Both the position numbers and the translations under genes were made by a program. A DNA stretch of 64,000 bases, taken from positions 1,610,501-1,674,500 of the forward strand of contig JAUIRK010000509.1 in assembly GCA_030549495.1 (NCBI GenBank), read 5' to 3'. Under the pieces are notes generated by a model. It worked only from the letters and a program-made list of their open reading frames with translations, was not told the origin of the DNA and did not search any database. The stretch comes from Nectonema munidae (lineage: Eukaryota; Nematomorpha; Nectonematoida; Nectonematidae). This document shows, piece after piece, positions 46,331-59,319 of this stretch (position 1 is its first letter; every line of letters starts with the position of its first letter).

Positions 46331-46740
46331 AAATGAAAAATTTATATTTTGTAGAAAATATTCCGTCAATTCTATCAAAAATATTCAGCCCAAAACTATT
46401 TTCATCTTCATATTTAACTTCTTTTACTTCTTCTTCGTACATTTCATTTTCTAAAATTATTTGAGCTGGTGTGGGTTTAAAGATGCATAATGATGAATGC
46501 TTGTTTTTTTCTTTAATTGAACAAAAGTTCTTTGAACACTTCAAGCAACTGCAGCGTTCTATTAAAGTTCTTCATTCGGCATCCAATTTTTGCAAAGAAG
46601 GGCAGAACTCATCGAAATATCTACTTAATCTAAGAGTTTTCATAAACTGAGCTTGAAGTAGTGAACCAAAATGTCCGTTTATCATGTCTATAGTTAAGCC
46701 TTCTGTTGTTGAACTAATTGGAATAGGAGGTGATAAAAAC
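46299..46740 (-). CDS. Unrecognised reading frame with a C2HC-type zinc finger
   Basis: The minus strand encodes 'CLKCSKNFCSIKEKNKHSSLC', that is Cys-x2-Cys-x12-His-x3-4-Cys spacing, followed by an acidic stretch ('MYEEEVKEVKYEDE'). An upstream piece of the same strand reads 'TEGLTIDMINGHFGSLLQ', which recalls C-terminal parts of P-element-like transposases, and one stop intervenes. The identification is weak; it could be a transposon scrap. Confidence 0.35.
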
Positions 46741-46929
46741 CTAAAAACAGAATTAACAAAAATTCAGGTAACAATTTTCGCTTGAAAATCTAATCTTAAT
46801 CTCATCAAATAAGCAAGAATGTGTTTTCAATACTCGCTCTCTTTGCCTTTTTGGTTGCTTAATAAAAAATGGACAAATAAGACCTGATCCTGAAAGAACC
46901 AGGTCCCGTCGAGTGCTAAGGTTCCCGAA

Positions 46930-48350
46930 CCACTGATTGAATTAAAAAGATTTAAAGGTTTGTTAATTTATTATTCCAAATGGATTCATAAATTTTCTGA
47001 ATTAATTAACCCGCTAATTTGTGCTAGTTTTCCTCTTGGTAAAGAAAAAATTGATGCTTTCAATGAAATAAAAAACAAGATTTTGTACTCTGTAATTTGG
47101 GCTAAAGATGGTAAGACTACTTTTGAAGTCAAAACAGACTCAAATAATTAAACCGTATTAGCGGTTCTCCATCAAGAAGGACGACTTGACGCCTTCTTTT
47201 CAAAGACTCTTTTAGGCAGTGAGAAGAAATATTCCATCATAAAGAAGCTCTTGCAATCATTGAGACCCTGAAGCACTATGGGCATTACCTAGTAGATAAA
47301 TTTTTCATTCTGTCTCTTTTATGCTCAATCAAAAACAAACTAACAAAATCAAAAACGAGAAGATTTTAAGATGGAGACTCGAACTTTCCAGTTATTACTT
47401 TGACATAGAACATAAATCCGGTAAGTTGAACGTTGCTGCAGACGCTCTCTCTAGACTTTGTTCATGCCAATCATCCTGCCATCCAATTGAAAACCTCCGT
47501 TTCCTTCATTCAAAATTAGCTCATCCTGAAGTCAAGCGGTTGCAGAACTAAGAATTTATCATTTTTTTGTTGCAGAAGTCCGTATGTTCCAAATGTCCTG
47601 TGTGCTGTTGGATCAAGCCAAAGTTCACAAAAGTTGAAGAAACAATGATAAAAGCTGCAATGCCATGGGAGCGACTCAATTTGGACTTCAAAGGACCACT
47701 ACCTAGTGCTAAGCATAAAAAATGTGTTCTGATGGTTGTCGACGAGTTTTCACGATTTCTTTTGCCTTGCCTTGACATATCGTCTACGACTTTGATAAAG
47801 CAGTTAACCGTTTTGTTTTCCGTATGTGGACTGCCAAATTACGTTCATTCTGATCGTGGAAGTGGATACATGAGCGAATAGTTTTGCAACTTCTTGAAAT
47901 CTCATAATGTTGTACCTAGTAGAACGAGTCCTTACAACCAGCCTGGAAATGGTCAGTCTGAGAGATTTGTGGAAACGATATGGAAATCTATCCAACTAAC
48001 TCTGAAATCTAGGAATTAAAATGTAGTCCACTGGGAAGATGCTATCCCTGAAGCGTTACATTCTATCAGGACTTTAATTAATACTTCAACAAATGTTTCA
48101 CCGCATGATTTAATCTTTAAATTTTCTAGAAAAACTTCAATGGGAGCAGCTGTACCACAATGTCTCTTTTCTCCATGCAGAGGTTTACGGAAAATTGGTA
48201 AAAACGCGAGATGTACTGGATGCAAATCATTTGTATGCACACATAAGGTATCCAAGATCTAGGGAAGATAGCTTAAAACACTTTGCTCCGTCTCCTAGTA
48301 GTGGTGATGTTTATTGGCAAGTAAATAGTGAAAAGCAATTGGCATTATTA
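46930..48350 (+). mobile_element. Ty3/gypsy LTR retrotransposon fossil (pol part)
   Basis: Parts of a gypsy-type pol lie in family order: the end of the RT, RNase H (to about 47470), the integrase zinc-binding region (about 47500-47640) and the integrase core (about 47660-48350). The family and order are clear from the RNase H end block and the integrase core. It is broken in several places, has no visible gag, protease or LTRs, and looks old. Confidence 0.85.
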
Positions 48351-48359
48351 TAGTAAACC

Positions 48360-48960
48360 ATGTTGTATTTATTTTTTTGTTTTTTATCTGAATTAGCATT
48401 TTATTAGTTGAATCTACTTGAAACTTTTATTTTCCTTAGCTTTACAACCTCTTGATAAAATTATCTCTTAATATTACAAGAAACTTTTATATTTTAACTT
48501 TTATATTTTATTTACTTTTTAAACCGGAATTTTTGATTTCAAGCATTTCATAATTATTAGCTATGTGGTTCATGTGTGACTTTTTAATTTTAAAGCCTAT
48601 AGAATAAACTTTAATTTAATGTATTTCATGTTAAAATTAGTTTAGAAATGCAAAAGCTATAAGCATCATAAGAATTGACTTTAATTTGGTCTCTAAATAC
48701 AAAACGAAAAATGCGTATTAGATGTCTGGTTACGCTATAGAACATAAACGTGGATGCGTTTATTTATGATTGTCAAAACTTAAACTTTGATAAAAGTAAG
48801 AATGATAACTCTCAAGTTATATGACAATATTAACTACATATTATGCATATTATCTTTTCAGTCAAGAAAAATATTATGATATATGTTACATTCAAAATGA
48901 AATTTCATTATTCGAATCATGATTTTTGTTTAAAAAATTGAGTATAGTTGATTAATTTCG
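48360..48960. other. AT-rich gap between gypsy fossil and Tigger relic
   Basis: No gene. It probably contains the 3' end of the Tigger element; 'acaacctcttgataaaattatctc' near 48445 vaguely recalls a Tigger terminus but is not convincing. Confidence 0.3.
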
Positions 48961-50362
48961 AAACATTCCACAACTCGCTTTTTATTCTAAACTTGTGTGA
49001 GCTTTACAAAGAAAATTAAAAGCATCTACAATGTCTTTTTGAAGACAAAAAGATGGAAGCTCTGAAACAAGCTTTATAGCACTAGTAATATTTTTGATAG
49101 AAGATTTAGGTGGTTTAGGATCACTAGTTTCAATCCCAAGATTACTACGATTAAAATCTTGACCTACTTCTTCTTCCAATCTTTCTTCCCAGCGATTATC
49201 AAAAGTTTGACACATTTCGACCTGGCTTTCTACCAAGGTGAATTCTTTCGCAGACATAGGATTAGAAAAATTTAGGTTTCTTGCAGTTTTAGCAATAATA
49301 TTTTCAAGCAACGCATCATCGTGGTCTAATCATTTTGTACATTTTCTTTATTATTTTCAGAAGCAAGTGAAGTAAATCGCAATTAATGAAGCAAAGTTTG
49401 AGAGAAGGGGAGTTGTTCTCAATTGAGGAAAGAACTGAGCGTAACGAAAGTTTCTTGTAATATCTTTTAAAGGTAGCAATAATTCTCTTATCAAGAGGTT
49501 GTAAAAGGGATGTAGTATTAAGTGGCAGAAAACAAACGTTCATGCTGGAAAATTTTATGTCCCTAAGATGCTACTGCTTGCTGCATTTATCAACAAATAA
49601 AATGATTTTGCGATTCTCTTTTATCAACTTTTTGTTGAAAAATTCTAAAACTTGGAAATACATTTTCCTCGTCATCCATGCCTTTTGTGTGCTAATAATA
49701 GAGAGGAATAGAAGAAGCCTTCATTTTTGAATGATTTTGGACATGCAGATTTATCAATTACAACAGATTGCCACTCATATTTGTGAGCATAGCAACAGTC
49801 AATCTCTCTTTGTTTCGTTTTCCACCAGTGCATTCTTCGCCACGAATACATAGAATAGGGTGGCCTCATCAAAATTATATCAGGCGAATAATCTGGAATA
49901 ATGCAATAAGTTTTAAACAAATGACCCGGAGGTGCGATTTATGTACAGGTCCCGCAAATCCCCGCACGTAGCCCGCCTAGCGCAGGTCTTTAGTAAAAAC
50001 AGATGCTATTCAGTGCGCAAGAGGTGACAATTAGAATTCATTACATTTTTACTCCCATTCTGAGTGTTTAAGTTTCCTAAGACAAGAACAGTTATTAAAC
50101 GTTGAATTGAATGTTTCCCTTTTAAGCTGAATTATCTTTTTGGGGCAGCATCTTACATAGTATGATTTGTATGCTCACTTACATAAGGCTTTTCTTATTT
50201 ATACGAGAAAAATGTCTCTATTTGTGAATATCAAGGTTGTCCCTATTATTAAGGTTTAAAATTGTATTTAACCTATGTATAAAGCACGGTTCTCCTCCAA
50301 TATTCTCTATTTTTGCGGTGTCCCTACTACTGAGGTGTCTTAAACCGAAGTTCTAGTGTATA
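48960..50362 (-). mobile_element. Tigger/pogo DNA transposon relic
   Basis: Minus-strand pieces in order are 'EWQSVVIDKSACPKSFKN' (49672-49920; typical 'LLVIGKSAKPRCFKN'), 'VCFLPLNTTSLLQPLDKRII' with 'ATFKRYYKKL' (49316-49543; typical 'FLPPNTTSLLQPMDQGVI'), then a C-terminal 109-codon stretch (48982-49311). This is the DDE region of TcMar-Tigger/pogo. The right end at about 50305-50362 reads, inverted, TACACTAGAACTTCGGTTTA, the expected TIR next to a TA target. Frame changes separate the pieces, including one just before the Asp-containing block. The left end was not located. Confidence 0.85.
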
Positions 50363-50646
50363 AGGTGGAGCCCCTGCTATATGATCATTGATCATATTTT
50401 GTATATTAAGAGAAATGAAACGATTATTTCTCGTTAAAATTTGCAACGTTGTATGATGAACTCTGCAAAGTGGTATGATGAGTAAATTTAGAATGGTAGA
50501 TATGCCAAGTGCTTCTAAAAATTAAAAATTTTTTGAAAAAAGAACCTATATGCTCCGCTTTAACTAAAGCTTCCTGAAGCTAGTTTGAAAACTAGAAAAT
50601 AATTAAATTAAATTTAGTTATGCTGGCAAAAAAAGTGGTACTCCTG

Positions 50647-51368
<722 letters not shown>

Positions 51369-51587
51369 CACATCAACATCGTTGGAAATGTCCTGTGAAT
51401 GAAAGAAACTCTTAACAATTTATCCAAAATGTAAAATATTACTACATATTATTTAAATTAAATACATCATTGAATTTTTACGCAAAGAGGGTAATAAGGA
51501 ACCAGAATTGTTAATTTTGTCTCCTCTTTTAAAGAACAGTAAAGAAAAGATAGCTTGAAACAGGATTTATTGTTATCTATTCATTCT

Positions 51588-51618
51588 ACACACACACACA
51601 CACGCAGGCACACACACA
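51588..51618. repeat. (CA)n microsatellite, interrupted
   Basis: A CA run with one 'gcagg' interruption. Confidence 0.9.
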
Positions 51619-51619
51619 T

Positions 51620-53118
51620 TCCACAACAACACTCACCACCTTCAAAGAGGGAGATGGATATGGATATCTTCGCTTTTGAGAATTGAAAGAGATTTTGGAA
51701 ATTAGCATTTAAATTGGGAAATGATGTCTTCTTCAGCTTGTTAAAACGCTCATTATTAAGATGGAATTGCTAATTAATCAGGTGCTCATGGAATAAGTCA
51801 TCACATCTTGCTAACAATGACATCCTTGCTTTTTCCACTCCAACCCATTAAATACAAGCTTCTTGCGAACCGTACATCAATTTTTTACCTCTGCCAAGTA
51901 ACTATTTCTAGTGAGAGTGCTTTGCTCACAACTGCAAAGCAACTTTCTACTTCAACAAATTAAGGCCTAAACCGTGAAAATTAGCATCTGCATGATCTGA
52001 AATTGAAAACCCCGGTACAGGACATTTTTTACCAAGACGTCAATCATAAGTTCAAATCATAATTAAAAAGTACACGAGATATTTTGTACTTAGCTTTGAA
52101 CGTGTCGTACGCAGTTTTTCTAAAATGTTTGGGTACGAAATGACCAAATTAGATATGAAAAGCCTTGGTTTCGAAATTCCTTGCTTACCAAATGTCTTGA
52201 ACTTGAAAATCCTGAACCCGGCTTTAGCTCTATTAGAGTTATTCATGTAGCTCGGACTTCGTCTTTATTGTATGAGAAAAGTATTCTTTTTTGCCCCCTC
52301 CTTTCTCATTAAAATATATCATATTTTTACAAAATCCTTGATAATAGCCAAGGAATTAATTGGTTTCGAATCTCATGGTTCCATTTATTTTTTATGAAAA
52401 TCAATCAAGCATGTCAATCAAGGGATAAATATATAAATTTCAAAATATATTCCACTTGCAGGATTTTTGCTAAATACTGTCTTAACTTATTTAATAAACC
52501 AACTTTTGATGATTAATTCACTCAAAGTATTTCATTTGCCAGTAAATCAGCTTTTACTTTTGATTTAAGAGTAAATTTTCATGTTAAATTTGATTCTAAA
52601 AAAATTTCATCATTATAAATCAGCGTATCTCAGCCGCGGGCGAATTAGAGCTGAAAAACTTTGAAACAGAATCGAGAAGCTTGTAATGCACAATTAAAGT
52701 GATGAGTCTAAAGTCATAGTGTCAAAGTAAAAAGGGTAGATGAGTTTAACCACAATTTTAAAAATGAAAACAGAGCATTCAATGTAAACAAATGTTAGCA
52801 AAAATGATAAAAATCAATATTAAAAAAAATTGAATTGACCATATTTTCGCGAAATTTGCACATTCAATATTCGAGCAATGGTAATGTTAGTTGGCAAGAC
52901 TGATTTGTTCATTGCTGGTTGTTTGTGTGGATTAGCGAGCCTTAAATGGAAAGATTAGCCTACTTTATCATGCCATACGCGCCACACAAAAAAGTAAGTG
53001 GAAGAGATATAAAACTATGACATGGCATCCGTTGAAACAACCCAAAAATGAGTGAAACAAAGATGCTCTGTTGTTGGGGACGTGAGTGGCTACTATAGCT
53101 TTGCTCCAGTGTCTTGAA
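51620..53118. other. AT-rich stretch without recognised gene
   Basis: Only short open frames of no recognisable family. The part 51880-52260 is slightly less AT-rich, and 'gacatttttt...gtcaatcata' repeats hint at old repeat DNA. Confidence 0.3.
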
Positions 53119-53420
53119 GGGTACTCGGACATTTCGCCCCATAGACATTTCGCCCCATTATTTTCATAAGACAGTTCGTCCCATGGACAATTCGCCCCAT
53201 TATTTTCATAAGCCTGTTCGCCCCATTATTTCCATAAGACAGTTCGCCCCATTATTTTCATAAAATAATTCGTCCGATTATTTTCATAAGACAGTTAGTC
53301 CCATTGACAATTCGCCCCATTATTTTCATAAGACATTTTGTCTCATGGACAATTCGTCTCACTATTTTCATAAAACAATTCGCCTCATAATTTTCATAAG
53401 ACGATTAGCCTCATGCTCAA
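53119..53420 (+). repeat. Minisatellite with TTCGCCCCATTATTTTCATA core
   Basis: About ten degenerate units of roughly 26-29 bp (form: gacagttcgccccattattttcataa) run in tandem, sometimes with the doubled 'tcccatggacaattcgcccc' variant. Units drift steadily to 'attagcctcat' at the right end. Function unknown; such 'GGACATTTCGCCCCA' repeats are, from memory, seen inside several invertebrate transposons. Confidence 0.9.
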
Positions 53421-53712
53421 TTTCCTGTTTGCTTTACTGTTTATGTGTTAGAATTATTGAAAGTATGCTATTATATTTCATCCATCTTACATATTCTTAT
53501 TTGTTCCCTGTGTATGTAAGTAAGTAATTTTTTGAACAAAACAGAATAATTTATAAAACAAAATAAAAAAGCGCATAATTTTTCAGTTGATTCCACTAAA
53601 ATGCTCAATTTTTAAGTTGAATCCTCTTGATTTTTCTATTTTTTAGCCGGGTTTTTCGATTTCAAAAAAAAAATTTCCTTTCAATTTTTGTGTAAAAAAT
53701 TCTATATTTAAC

Positions 53713-54390
53713 TTAACAAAATATATTTATAGTGTTGGGTAAAATCTTTACTAAAAATCAATTGTACAAAATTGGCAGAATTATATCCCTTCAAATTTCG
53801 TGACTTTTCCTTAAATGCAAGCTGCATCTTTTGATGCGTTAAATAAACCTTTCATGTTAAAAACTATCAATTAATAAAAAAAATTAATTTTTCTGCAAAA
53901 TTTTGACATGGTAGTTAATTAACCTTACAACTTAGGTTCTATATTATATATTTCCTTGAAAATTTATAATTATATTCAGTTTTGGACGCATAACACTTAA
54001 TAAATTTTATTTTTTCAACAAACATTGTTATTTTTTAGAAATGTTAATGAAAATTTTGATTGATCAAAAATATATCTAATAAAATATACTTTCACATTTT
54101 ACATAAAATATATGTTTTTATACTAAATCGGCCATGCTGGCTTCATTTCTGGACTCAGTTTTTACATATAATACCAATAAGTGTTAATCAAATTTGTGGT
54201 TTATTTCTAAATATTGTGTCCGAAAACATTTATTCAAATTTTATATGAAAAATATATTTTTATACCAAATCAACCATGCTATGGATATTGGCTTCATGTA
54301 TGGGATGAGTTTTTGCTTTTAAGGTTTGCAAATATCTATAAGTGTCAAAAAAATGTGATGTTTACGTCTGAAAATTGTCTTAAAATATAT
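53713..54390 (+). mobile_element. TTAA-family element, third copy, degenerate
   Basis: It starts at a decayed 'cttaacaaaatatatttatagtgttggg' (compare TTAACCCTATTAGTGCTGGG). It then follows the subterminal order of the 6931 copy: 'ggcagaattatatcccttcaa', 'gtgacttttcc', 'gctgcatctttt', 'tgcaaaattttgacat', 'attttgattgatcaaaaata' and two to three satellite units ('cggccatgctggcttcatttctggac' near 54128). It ends where the GGGTC MITE scrap begins. The right terminus is absent. Confidence 0.72.
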
Positions 54391-54510
54391 TAGTGGACAT
54401 TCACAATTGACGTCAACACAGACTGGGAGGGAGAGGGAGGCTTCATGTTGACAAAAGTTGACAAAAGGTGGACAGGGGGGGGGGGGGGTTTGGAAAAGTT
54501 GACATCAACA
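54388..54510. mobile_element. GGGTC-type MITE, third copy, partial
   Basis: 'gtggacattcacaattgacgtcaac' corresponds to the terminus of the 46185 copy. A G-run of 13 and 'gttgacaaaagttgacaaaa' palindromic repeats follow. No clean second end. Confidence 0.5.
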
Positions 54511-55788
54511 TTATATAAAGATTTTTCTTTTTCTCAGATCTGTAGATTTCGCAGTATCTTGTGCAAATCATAAAATATTTATATATTTTATCTATACCTT
54601 GGCAAAGCTTCGGAGGCATTGCTATATAGTATTTAAAGTTAAAAATTTTAACGCTTATAGCTTTCTTTGGAGTATTTGAAAACTCACAAAACTTTACATA
54701 GCTGTCAAGATATAAAAACTTTAACTTATAATAAAAGTTTGTTAAATTAAAAAAAAATAAAACCATCGTATTTCAAATGCAACGAACGAGGCAACTGGTG
54801 CAAAATAACAGCGTATGTATTACAGTTTTTGCATTTAAAAATTTTTTTGTTGCATTTTTTTTGCACAAAAATTGACATCATTTCTCAAAAAACAACATCC
54901 ATGATGTTTCGTTAAAATAAAACCAAAAGAAGAAATTGGATAAAAATGAGACAATGAAATGAAAAATGTAATTAATTTTGAAAAATACACTAACTTATTT
55001 GCTTCCGAATAGTTTTATATCATTTTATATTATATACAAAGTAAAATTTTGAGAAGAAATCAATGAAATGGCTCCAAATGACAACCCTCTATGGAGTTAT
55101 TAAAAAAAATATATATAAATATTTAAAAAAAAAACAACTTGTAATTGTACTTATATGACATTCACCGCATGTAGGAAATCGCCAAGGAGACTTATAACGT
55201 TCAACAGGTTTTCTTTCGCGGGATGATCTTATTAGAACAGGTTCGAGCTCTTTTTGGATCATCTCTTTTTTGTCTGCATTGAGGACTTTGTTCCACCTCC
55301 TTTCTGTGATCATCATAATTCGGTTCTTCAGAGATTAATTTTTCTAAATTGATATGTAAAGGCAAAGTAAAATTGAAAAATTTTATGCAATTCAATAAAA
55401 ATTTTACAAAACATACTCTTTTTATTGAGAAGTCCTAGGTACGATATTGAGAAGTCTTTCTTGTGCGATATTGATCATAAGAAGAATTAGAACAGAAGAA
55501 TTAAGTAAGTAAGGTTCAAAGATGTAATTGGTCGAGGAGATCATTACTATGAACATCATGTCTTCAATGGAGATTATTAGATTCATTTTTGGTGCTTTAG
55601 TCAGTTAAGCAATTGTTGAGTTCAATCATTTTTCATCAAAGATCTTTAGATCCTAAAATATGATACATTTCTAGAAAAATGAGGCTCTGGATAAGATTCA
55701 TTTTTTCTAATAAGGTTGGAATTGTCTTAACAATATGTAAAATAATTGGTTTGTTCTTATGTGATGCAACTTCTAATATGTGGGCATA
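54510..55788. other. AT-rich stretch, possible element scrap
   Basis: A minus frame at 55089-55316 contains 'IRSSRERKPVERYKSPW', a pattern seen near hinge regions of retroelement pols and elsewhere. This is too little to assign. Otherwise no gene. Confidence 0.3.
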
Positions 55789-55926
55789 TTAACACATTTA
55801 AGGCCAGGCAAAGCAGACGATATCTAAAAAAACGCAGACGATTTATATTCAAAGTCATTGAATAAAGCAGGCGAAGATGAAATTACTTATGTTCCAAAAT
55901 AGGAACATTGGCCGTAAATGGGTTAA
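55789..55926. mobile_element. TTAA MITE of 138 bp, copy 1
   Basis: TTAA-CACATTTAAGGCCAGGCAA at the left and TTGGCCGTAAATGGG-TTAA at the right, with TTAA on both sides and inverted ends. The interior ('gcagacgatatctaaaaaaa', 'gcagacgatttatattcaaa', 'gttccaaaataggaacattg') is nearly identical to copy 2 at 57625. TTAA targets place it with piggyBac. Confidence 0.88.
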
Positions 55927-56690
55927 TTGCGGCACACAAATAGTATCCAGGATAAAACTTCCGTGAAAGAGCATAAAGGCGAATATACATTGGAGTTTTC
56001 ATTGAGAATGCACAAATATTGAAGAAAGGAGGTTAAACTGTGGATTCGAACTCAATACCTTGTCCTATTGAAGCCAAATTAATATCTAGACAAGATTATT
56101 TAAAGAAGTTGGAGAAGAAGACGATTTATTATTATCAAATGATGCAGCAAAAAAAAGTTCATTATCAAATTTATCCATTAAATAAGGGTTTACTTTGAGA
56201 GAGGAAAATTTCATAAGGTCAGGAAGACTTTTTGCATCAGTATCATCCAACTAATTAATAAAAAAATGAAAAAAAAGTTGAATAAGTATATAAAGATGCT
56301 TTGCAATAGAGCTATCGTTGATCACGTGTATAGTAACATGAATGCCAGTTTTCAGCGTTGCAATAAACTTTGCATTTTTCAATAAGGCTCTATTCAGTTT
56401 TTTTTGAACACACGAATTCTGATGTGGAAGAATGAAGCCTTACTCAAAAAGTTATTCCAAGTACATGCGAGAGTTCGTAATCCATGCCTTTTTTAAATAT
56501 CGAGCAGACATGGCTCAACTTAAAAATGGATAGAATTCTAGAATGTTCAAGAGAGGAGTTGTATCCTATATTATAAGATCAATTTCATATGATATATTAG
56601 AGGACCAAAGATATCAGTGGAGTAGTGATTTCAAAATGATTTATGCTAATTGCTAACTCATTGAGAGAAAATTTAGTGAAGTCAAAAGAG

Positions 56691-57214
56691 CAGGGCCGTA
56701 TCAAAGGGGAGGGCAGTGGAGGGGCAATTGCCCCGCAGCGCCACACCTAGAGAGGGGGGGGGCGTCATTTCATTGCCAGTGACGTCAACGCAGCAGAGCT
56801 TGAGATGGAAATTGAGGACATTCAAATGTTTTTGAAACCTCGGAAGGAAAAACCGGCAAACGCTATGGAGTTACTTGGGTTCCTGTTCTCGCACTAAGGA
56901 CTCTGTCTGAATCTACAGGTGGCTCTGCGGATCATGTTGATAATTGGAACTTCTATTGCATCCTGTGAAAGGTCATTCAGCAAGCTAAAACTTATTAAGC
57001 CCTACCTAAGGAGCACTATGGGGCAAGCCCGCCTCCAAAGTCTGGCTCTTATGAGCATTGAGAAAGAAGTTCTCGATTGTGTTGATTTTGACGAAGTCAT
57101 CGATCATTTTGCTGCTGCTAAAACACGAAAAATGAACATCTAAAACAGCAAAGGGTGAGGGGCTCCATTCAGTACCTTTGCCATGGGGCGCCACGATCTC
57201 TTGATACGGCCCTG
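56691..57214 (+). mobile_element. Non-autonomous hAT element with transposase tail
   Basis: Ends are CAGGGCCGTATCAA and TTGATACGGCCCTG, a 14-bp perfect inverted repeat. The flanking 8 bp are CAAAAGAG (left) and CAAAAAAG (right), one mismatch, as expected for an hAT target duplication. Inside, a 74-codon frame (56919-57143) reads 'GTSIASCERSFSKLKLIKPY' and 'LRSTMGQARLQSLALMSIEK', the hAT C-terminal dimerisation domain (family form 'ASNERSFSALKRIKTYLRSTM'). The rest of the transposase is deleted, so it depends on a partner. It is the least decayed DNA transposon copy here. Confidence 0.92.
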
Positions 57215-57624
57215 CAAAAAAGGTATAGCTTATATGTAGATATTTGGTGAAATCAGGATTGCAGGAGAACCTTGACACCTCATTTGCAAACTTTTTACTA
57301 AAGAGAGAAATTAATTCATCCCCTTCATCAACAAGATGATTTTTAACTTTCAAAGAAATATTATCACACTTTTATTTTTTCGTAAATTTATTCAACTCAT
57401 GCCGAACTTTTTTTTGTAACAGACGCAGATGAGCCTGTTTTTGAAGTCCTTAATTTTATAATTGACTTTATTACTCGGATAAACAAATTTCTTCCTCAAT
57501 GTAAGATTGACGGTTTTTCACATCTAAATAAGTAGTATTTCGCATTTGGTTCAAGTCAAGTAGTTTTTTGCTCATCCATAGGTTAATAGGCTTTTTGTAA
57601 TAAGACTTGGAAAACTTTTTCAGT

Positions 57625-57763
57625 TTAACCCATTTAAGACCAAGCAAAGCAGACGATATCTAAAAAAAACGCAGACGATTTATATTCAAAGTCATTGAAA
57701 AAAGCAGACGAAGATGAAATTACTTATGTTCCAAAATAGGAACATTGGTCCTAAATGGGTTAA
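57625..57763. mobile_element. TTAA MITE of 139 bp, copy 2
   Basis: TTAA-CCCATTTAAGACCAAGCAAA at the left and TTGGTCCTAAATGGG-TTAA at the right: a 15-bp imperfect inverted repeat and intact TTAA on both sides. It differs from copy 1 by only a handful of bases. It sits within the linker region of the LINE at 56250-58660. Confidence 0.9.
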
Positions 57764-59108
57764 AAGCTTTACTATTATTTTTAACAAAAAATTTAAGTTT
57801 CTATGCCAATAGGTATTGTGACAGTCGAAAAAATTTCGTAAAAAATTATACCAACCAAAACTTTCTACTTGATTTATAAAAGAAGCAGAATCAAATTTAC
57901 TCCCAACTCTACTTTTTTCACCCAAAACGAAAAATGGAGAGAGGCTGAATTGGTGTATATATATATATGATCTGAAATGTAATAGGCAATATTATATGCA
58001 ATATAATTATTCAAGTTGTTTGAAACAAAAATATTATCACGTGCTGTTTCACTTTAAGGGCGAGTAATAATCTTTGAAATGGATGGAATAAGTGAATTGA
58101 AAAGAAAAATATTAAAGAAAGATTGAACGTATCCATTCGTGTCAGCCTTGACAAGATCAGAGTTAAGGTCAACAAGAAATATACTTGTTCTCATATTACA
58201 TGAGTAATTTGATAAAAATGTCTCACGTTTTCTTAAAAAAGCAATAATGTCACCAGAGTTTGATCAGAGTCTACGATATATGTTGTTGAAATATAACCTT
58301 ATTCCGCTAGGTTTACTTAATTTAGGAGGCCAGAAGGTATATTTAAACCCATCAATATCGAATAAATTCCCTGTGATGTCATTTAACCAAACTTCCTGCA
58401 GACACAGCACATGAAAATATGAACAATTGACCGATTGAAACGGAGAAAAGAAACATTTCAGGGAGGGAATCTTAGCTATCAATGATTGAATGTTTAGACA
58501 TATTATAGTGAAATTTTTAAGGTTCATAGGATGAACTAAATCCATCAAAGATGATGAACAAAAACTATAAAATAAAATCGAATCTTGAAAAAATTGAGGA
58601 TGAAAAATGTCTCGTCGAAAAATATTATGATTGCCACAAATACCATGCAAAGAATGCTTAAAATTCATCACTTCAGATTGATTTCTGTTATGCAATATAA
58701 TTTATCAGAAGACAGACTATACTACATGAAAAATGGCAAAGATCACTTGAATTATTTTTTAAACACTTTCCATATTTTAGTTTCGTAGGGTAGGACCTAA
58801 ATGGACAATCCTTCAGAACATGCTCATTTGCTGAGCAATTATATTTTGCTGTTATGGCCAAATAATGGATATTCTGTGCCCTGAATATTAGCGTAGTGAA
58901 TGTAACACTTACACTTGTTAAATTGTATATATAAATAAAATGAGAATTGATTAAATAATTAAACATATCATCATCAATTTCAAATATACTATATAATTAG
59001 TATTCTTGGATTTAGATTTTATATAAAATTTAAATTTAAAAATACCGCCCTTTTCAACTATCTTGGCTAAACCAGCGTTCTTCATGAAAATTTCATTTGT
59101 AACTTCAT

Positions 59109-59312
59109 TTAACTTTGCTTCTCGCCGAGAACTTCATTCGTTTTACGAACTTTATATTCATTATTATGAAGTAAGTTCTTAAACTTTATCTGCTCATGAA
59201 ACTTTCGTTCGTTTTTCATTTTCTTGAATGTAATTGATTTTAGGTTTTTAAGACTTTTTTGTGGTGACTTTGGAAAAACATCTTGCATAAGTTGCTTTAA
59301 GAACATCCGCAT
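59109..59312 (-). CDS. Lys-rich reading frame, possibly LINE ORF1 scrap
   Basis: 67 codons with 'FPKSPQKSLKNLKSITFKKM' and other basic stretches. It lies about 450 bp upstream of the endonuclease frame of the LINE at 56250-58660, on the same strand, where an ORF1 would be expected. No motif supports this beyond position and composition. Confidence 0.3.
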   Translation of the reverse strand: MRMFLKQLMQDVFPKSPQKSLKNLKSITFKKMKNERKFHEQIKFKNLLHNNEYKVRKTNEVLGEKQS

Positions 59313-59319
59313 TAGGAGT

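Larger units (their letters stand above)
56250..58660 (-). mobile_element. LINE relic (endonuclease, linker and RT start) with two nested insertions
   Basis: On the minus strand, endonuclease start: 'NFTIICLNIQSLIAKIPSLK' and 'FHVLCLQEVWLND' (58260-58530). Endonuclease later part: 'VDLNSDLVKADTNGYVQSFF' (near 58130) and 'NSLIPSISKIITRP'. Linker: 'KPINLWMSKKLLDL' (near 57570). RT start: 'ILSIFKLSHVCSIFKKGMDY' (near 56510, the 'VPIFKKGD' block). The pattern is CR1/Jockey-like and unlike the two LINEs with RNase H. It is interrupted by a TTAA MITE (57625) and an hAT element (56691), besides several stops. Confidence 0.78.

Noticed and set aside
55089-55395. Minus frames with 'RSSRERKPVERY'
   Set aside because: The motif is seen in several retroelement and transposon families, but one short motif cannot support an assignment.
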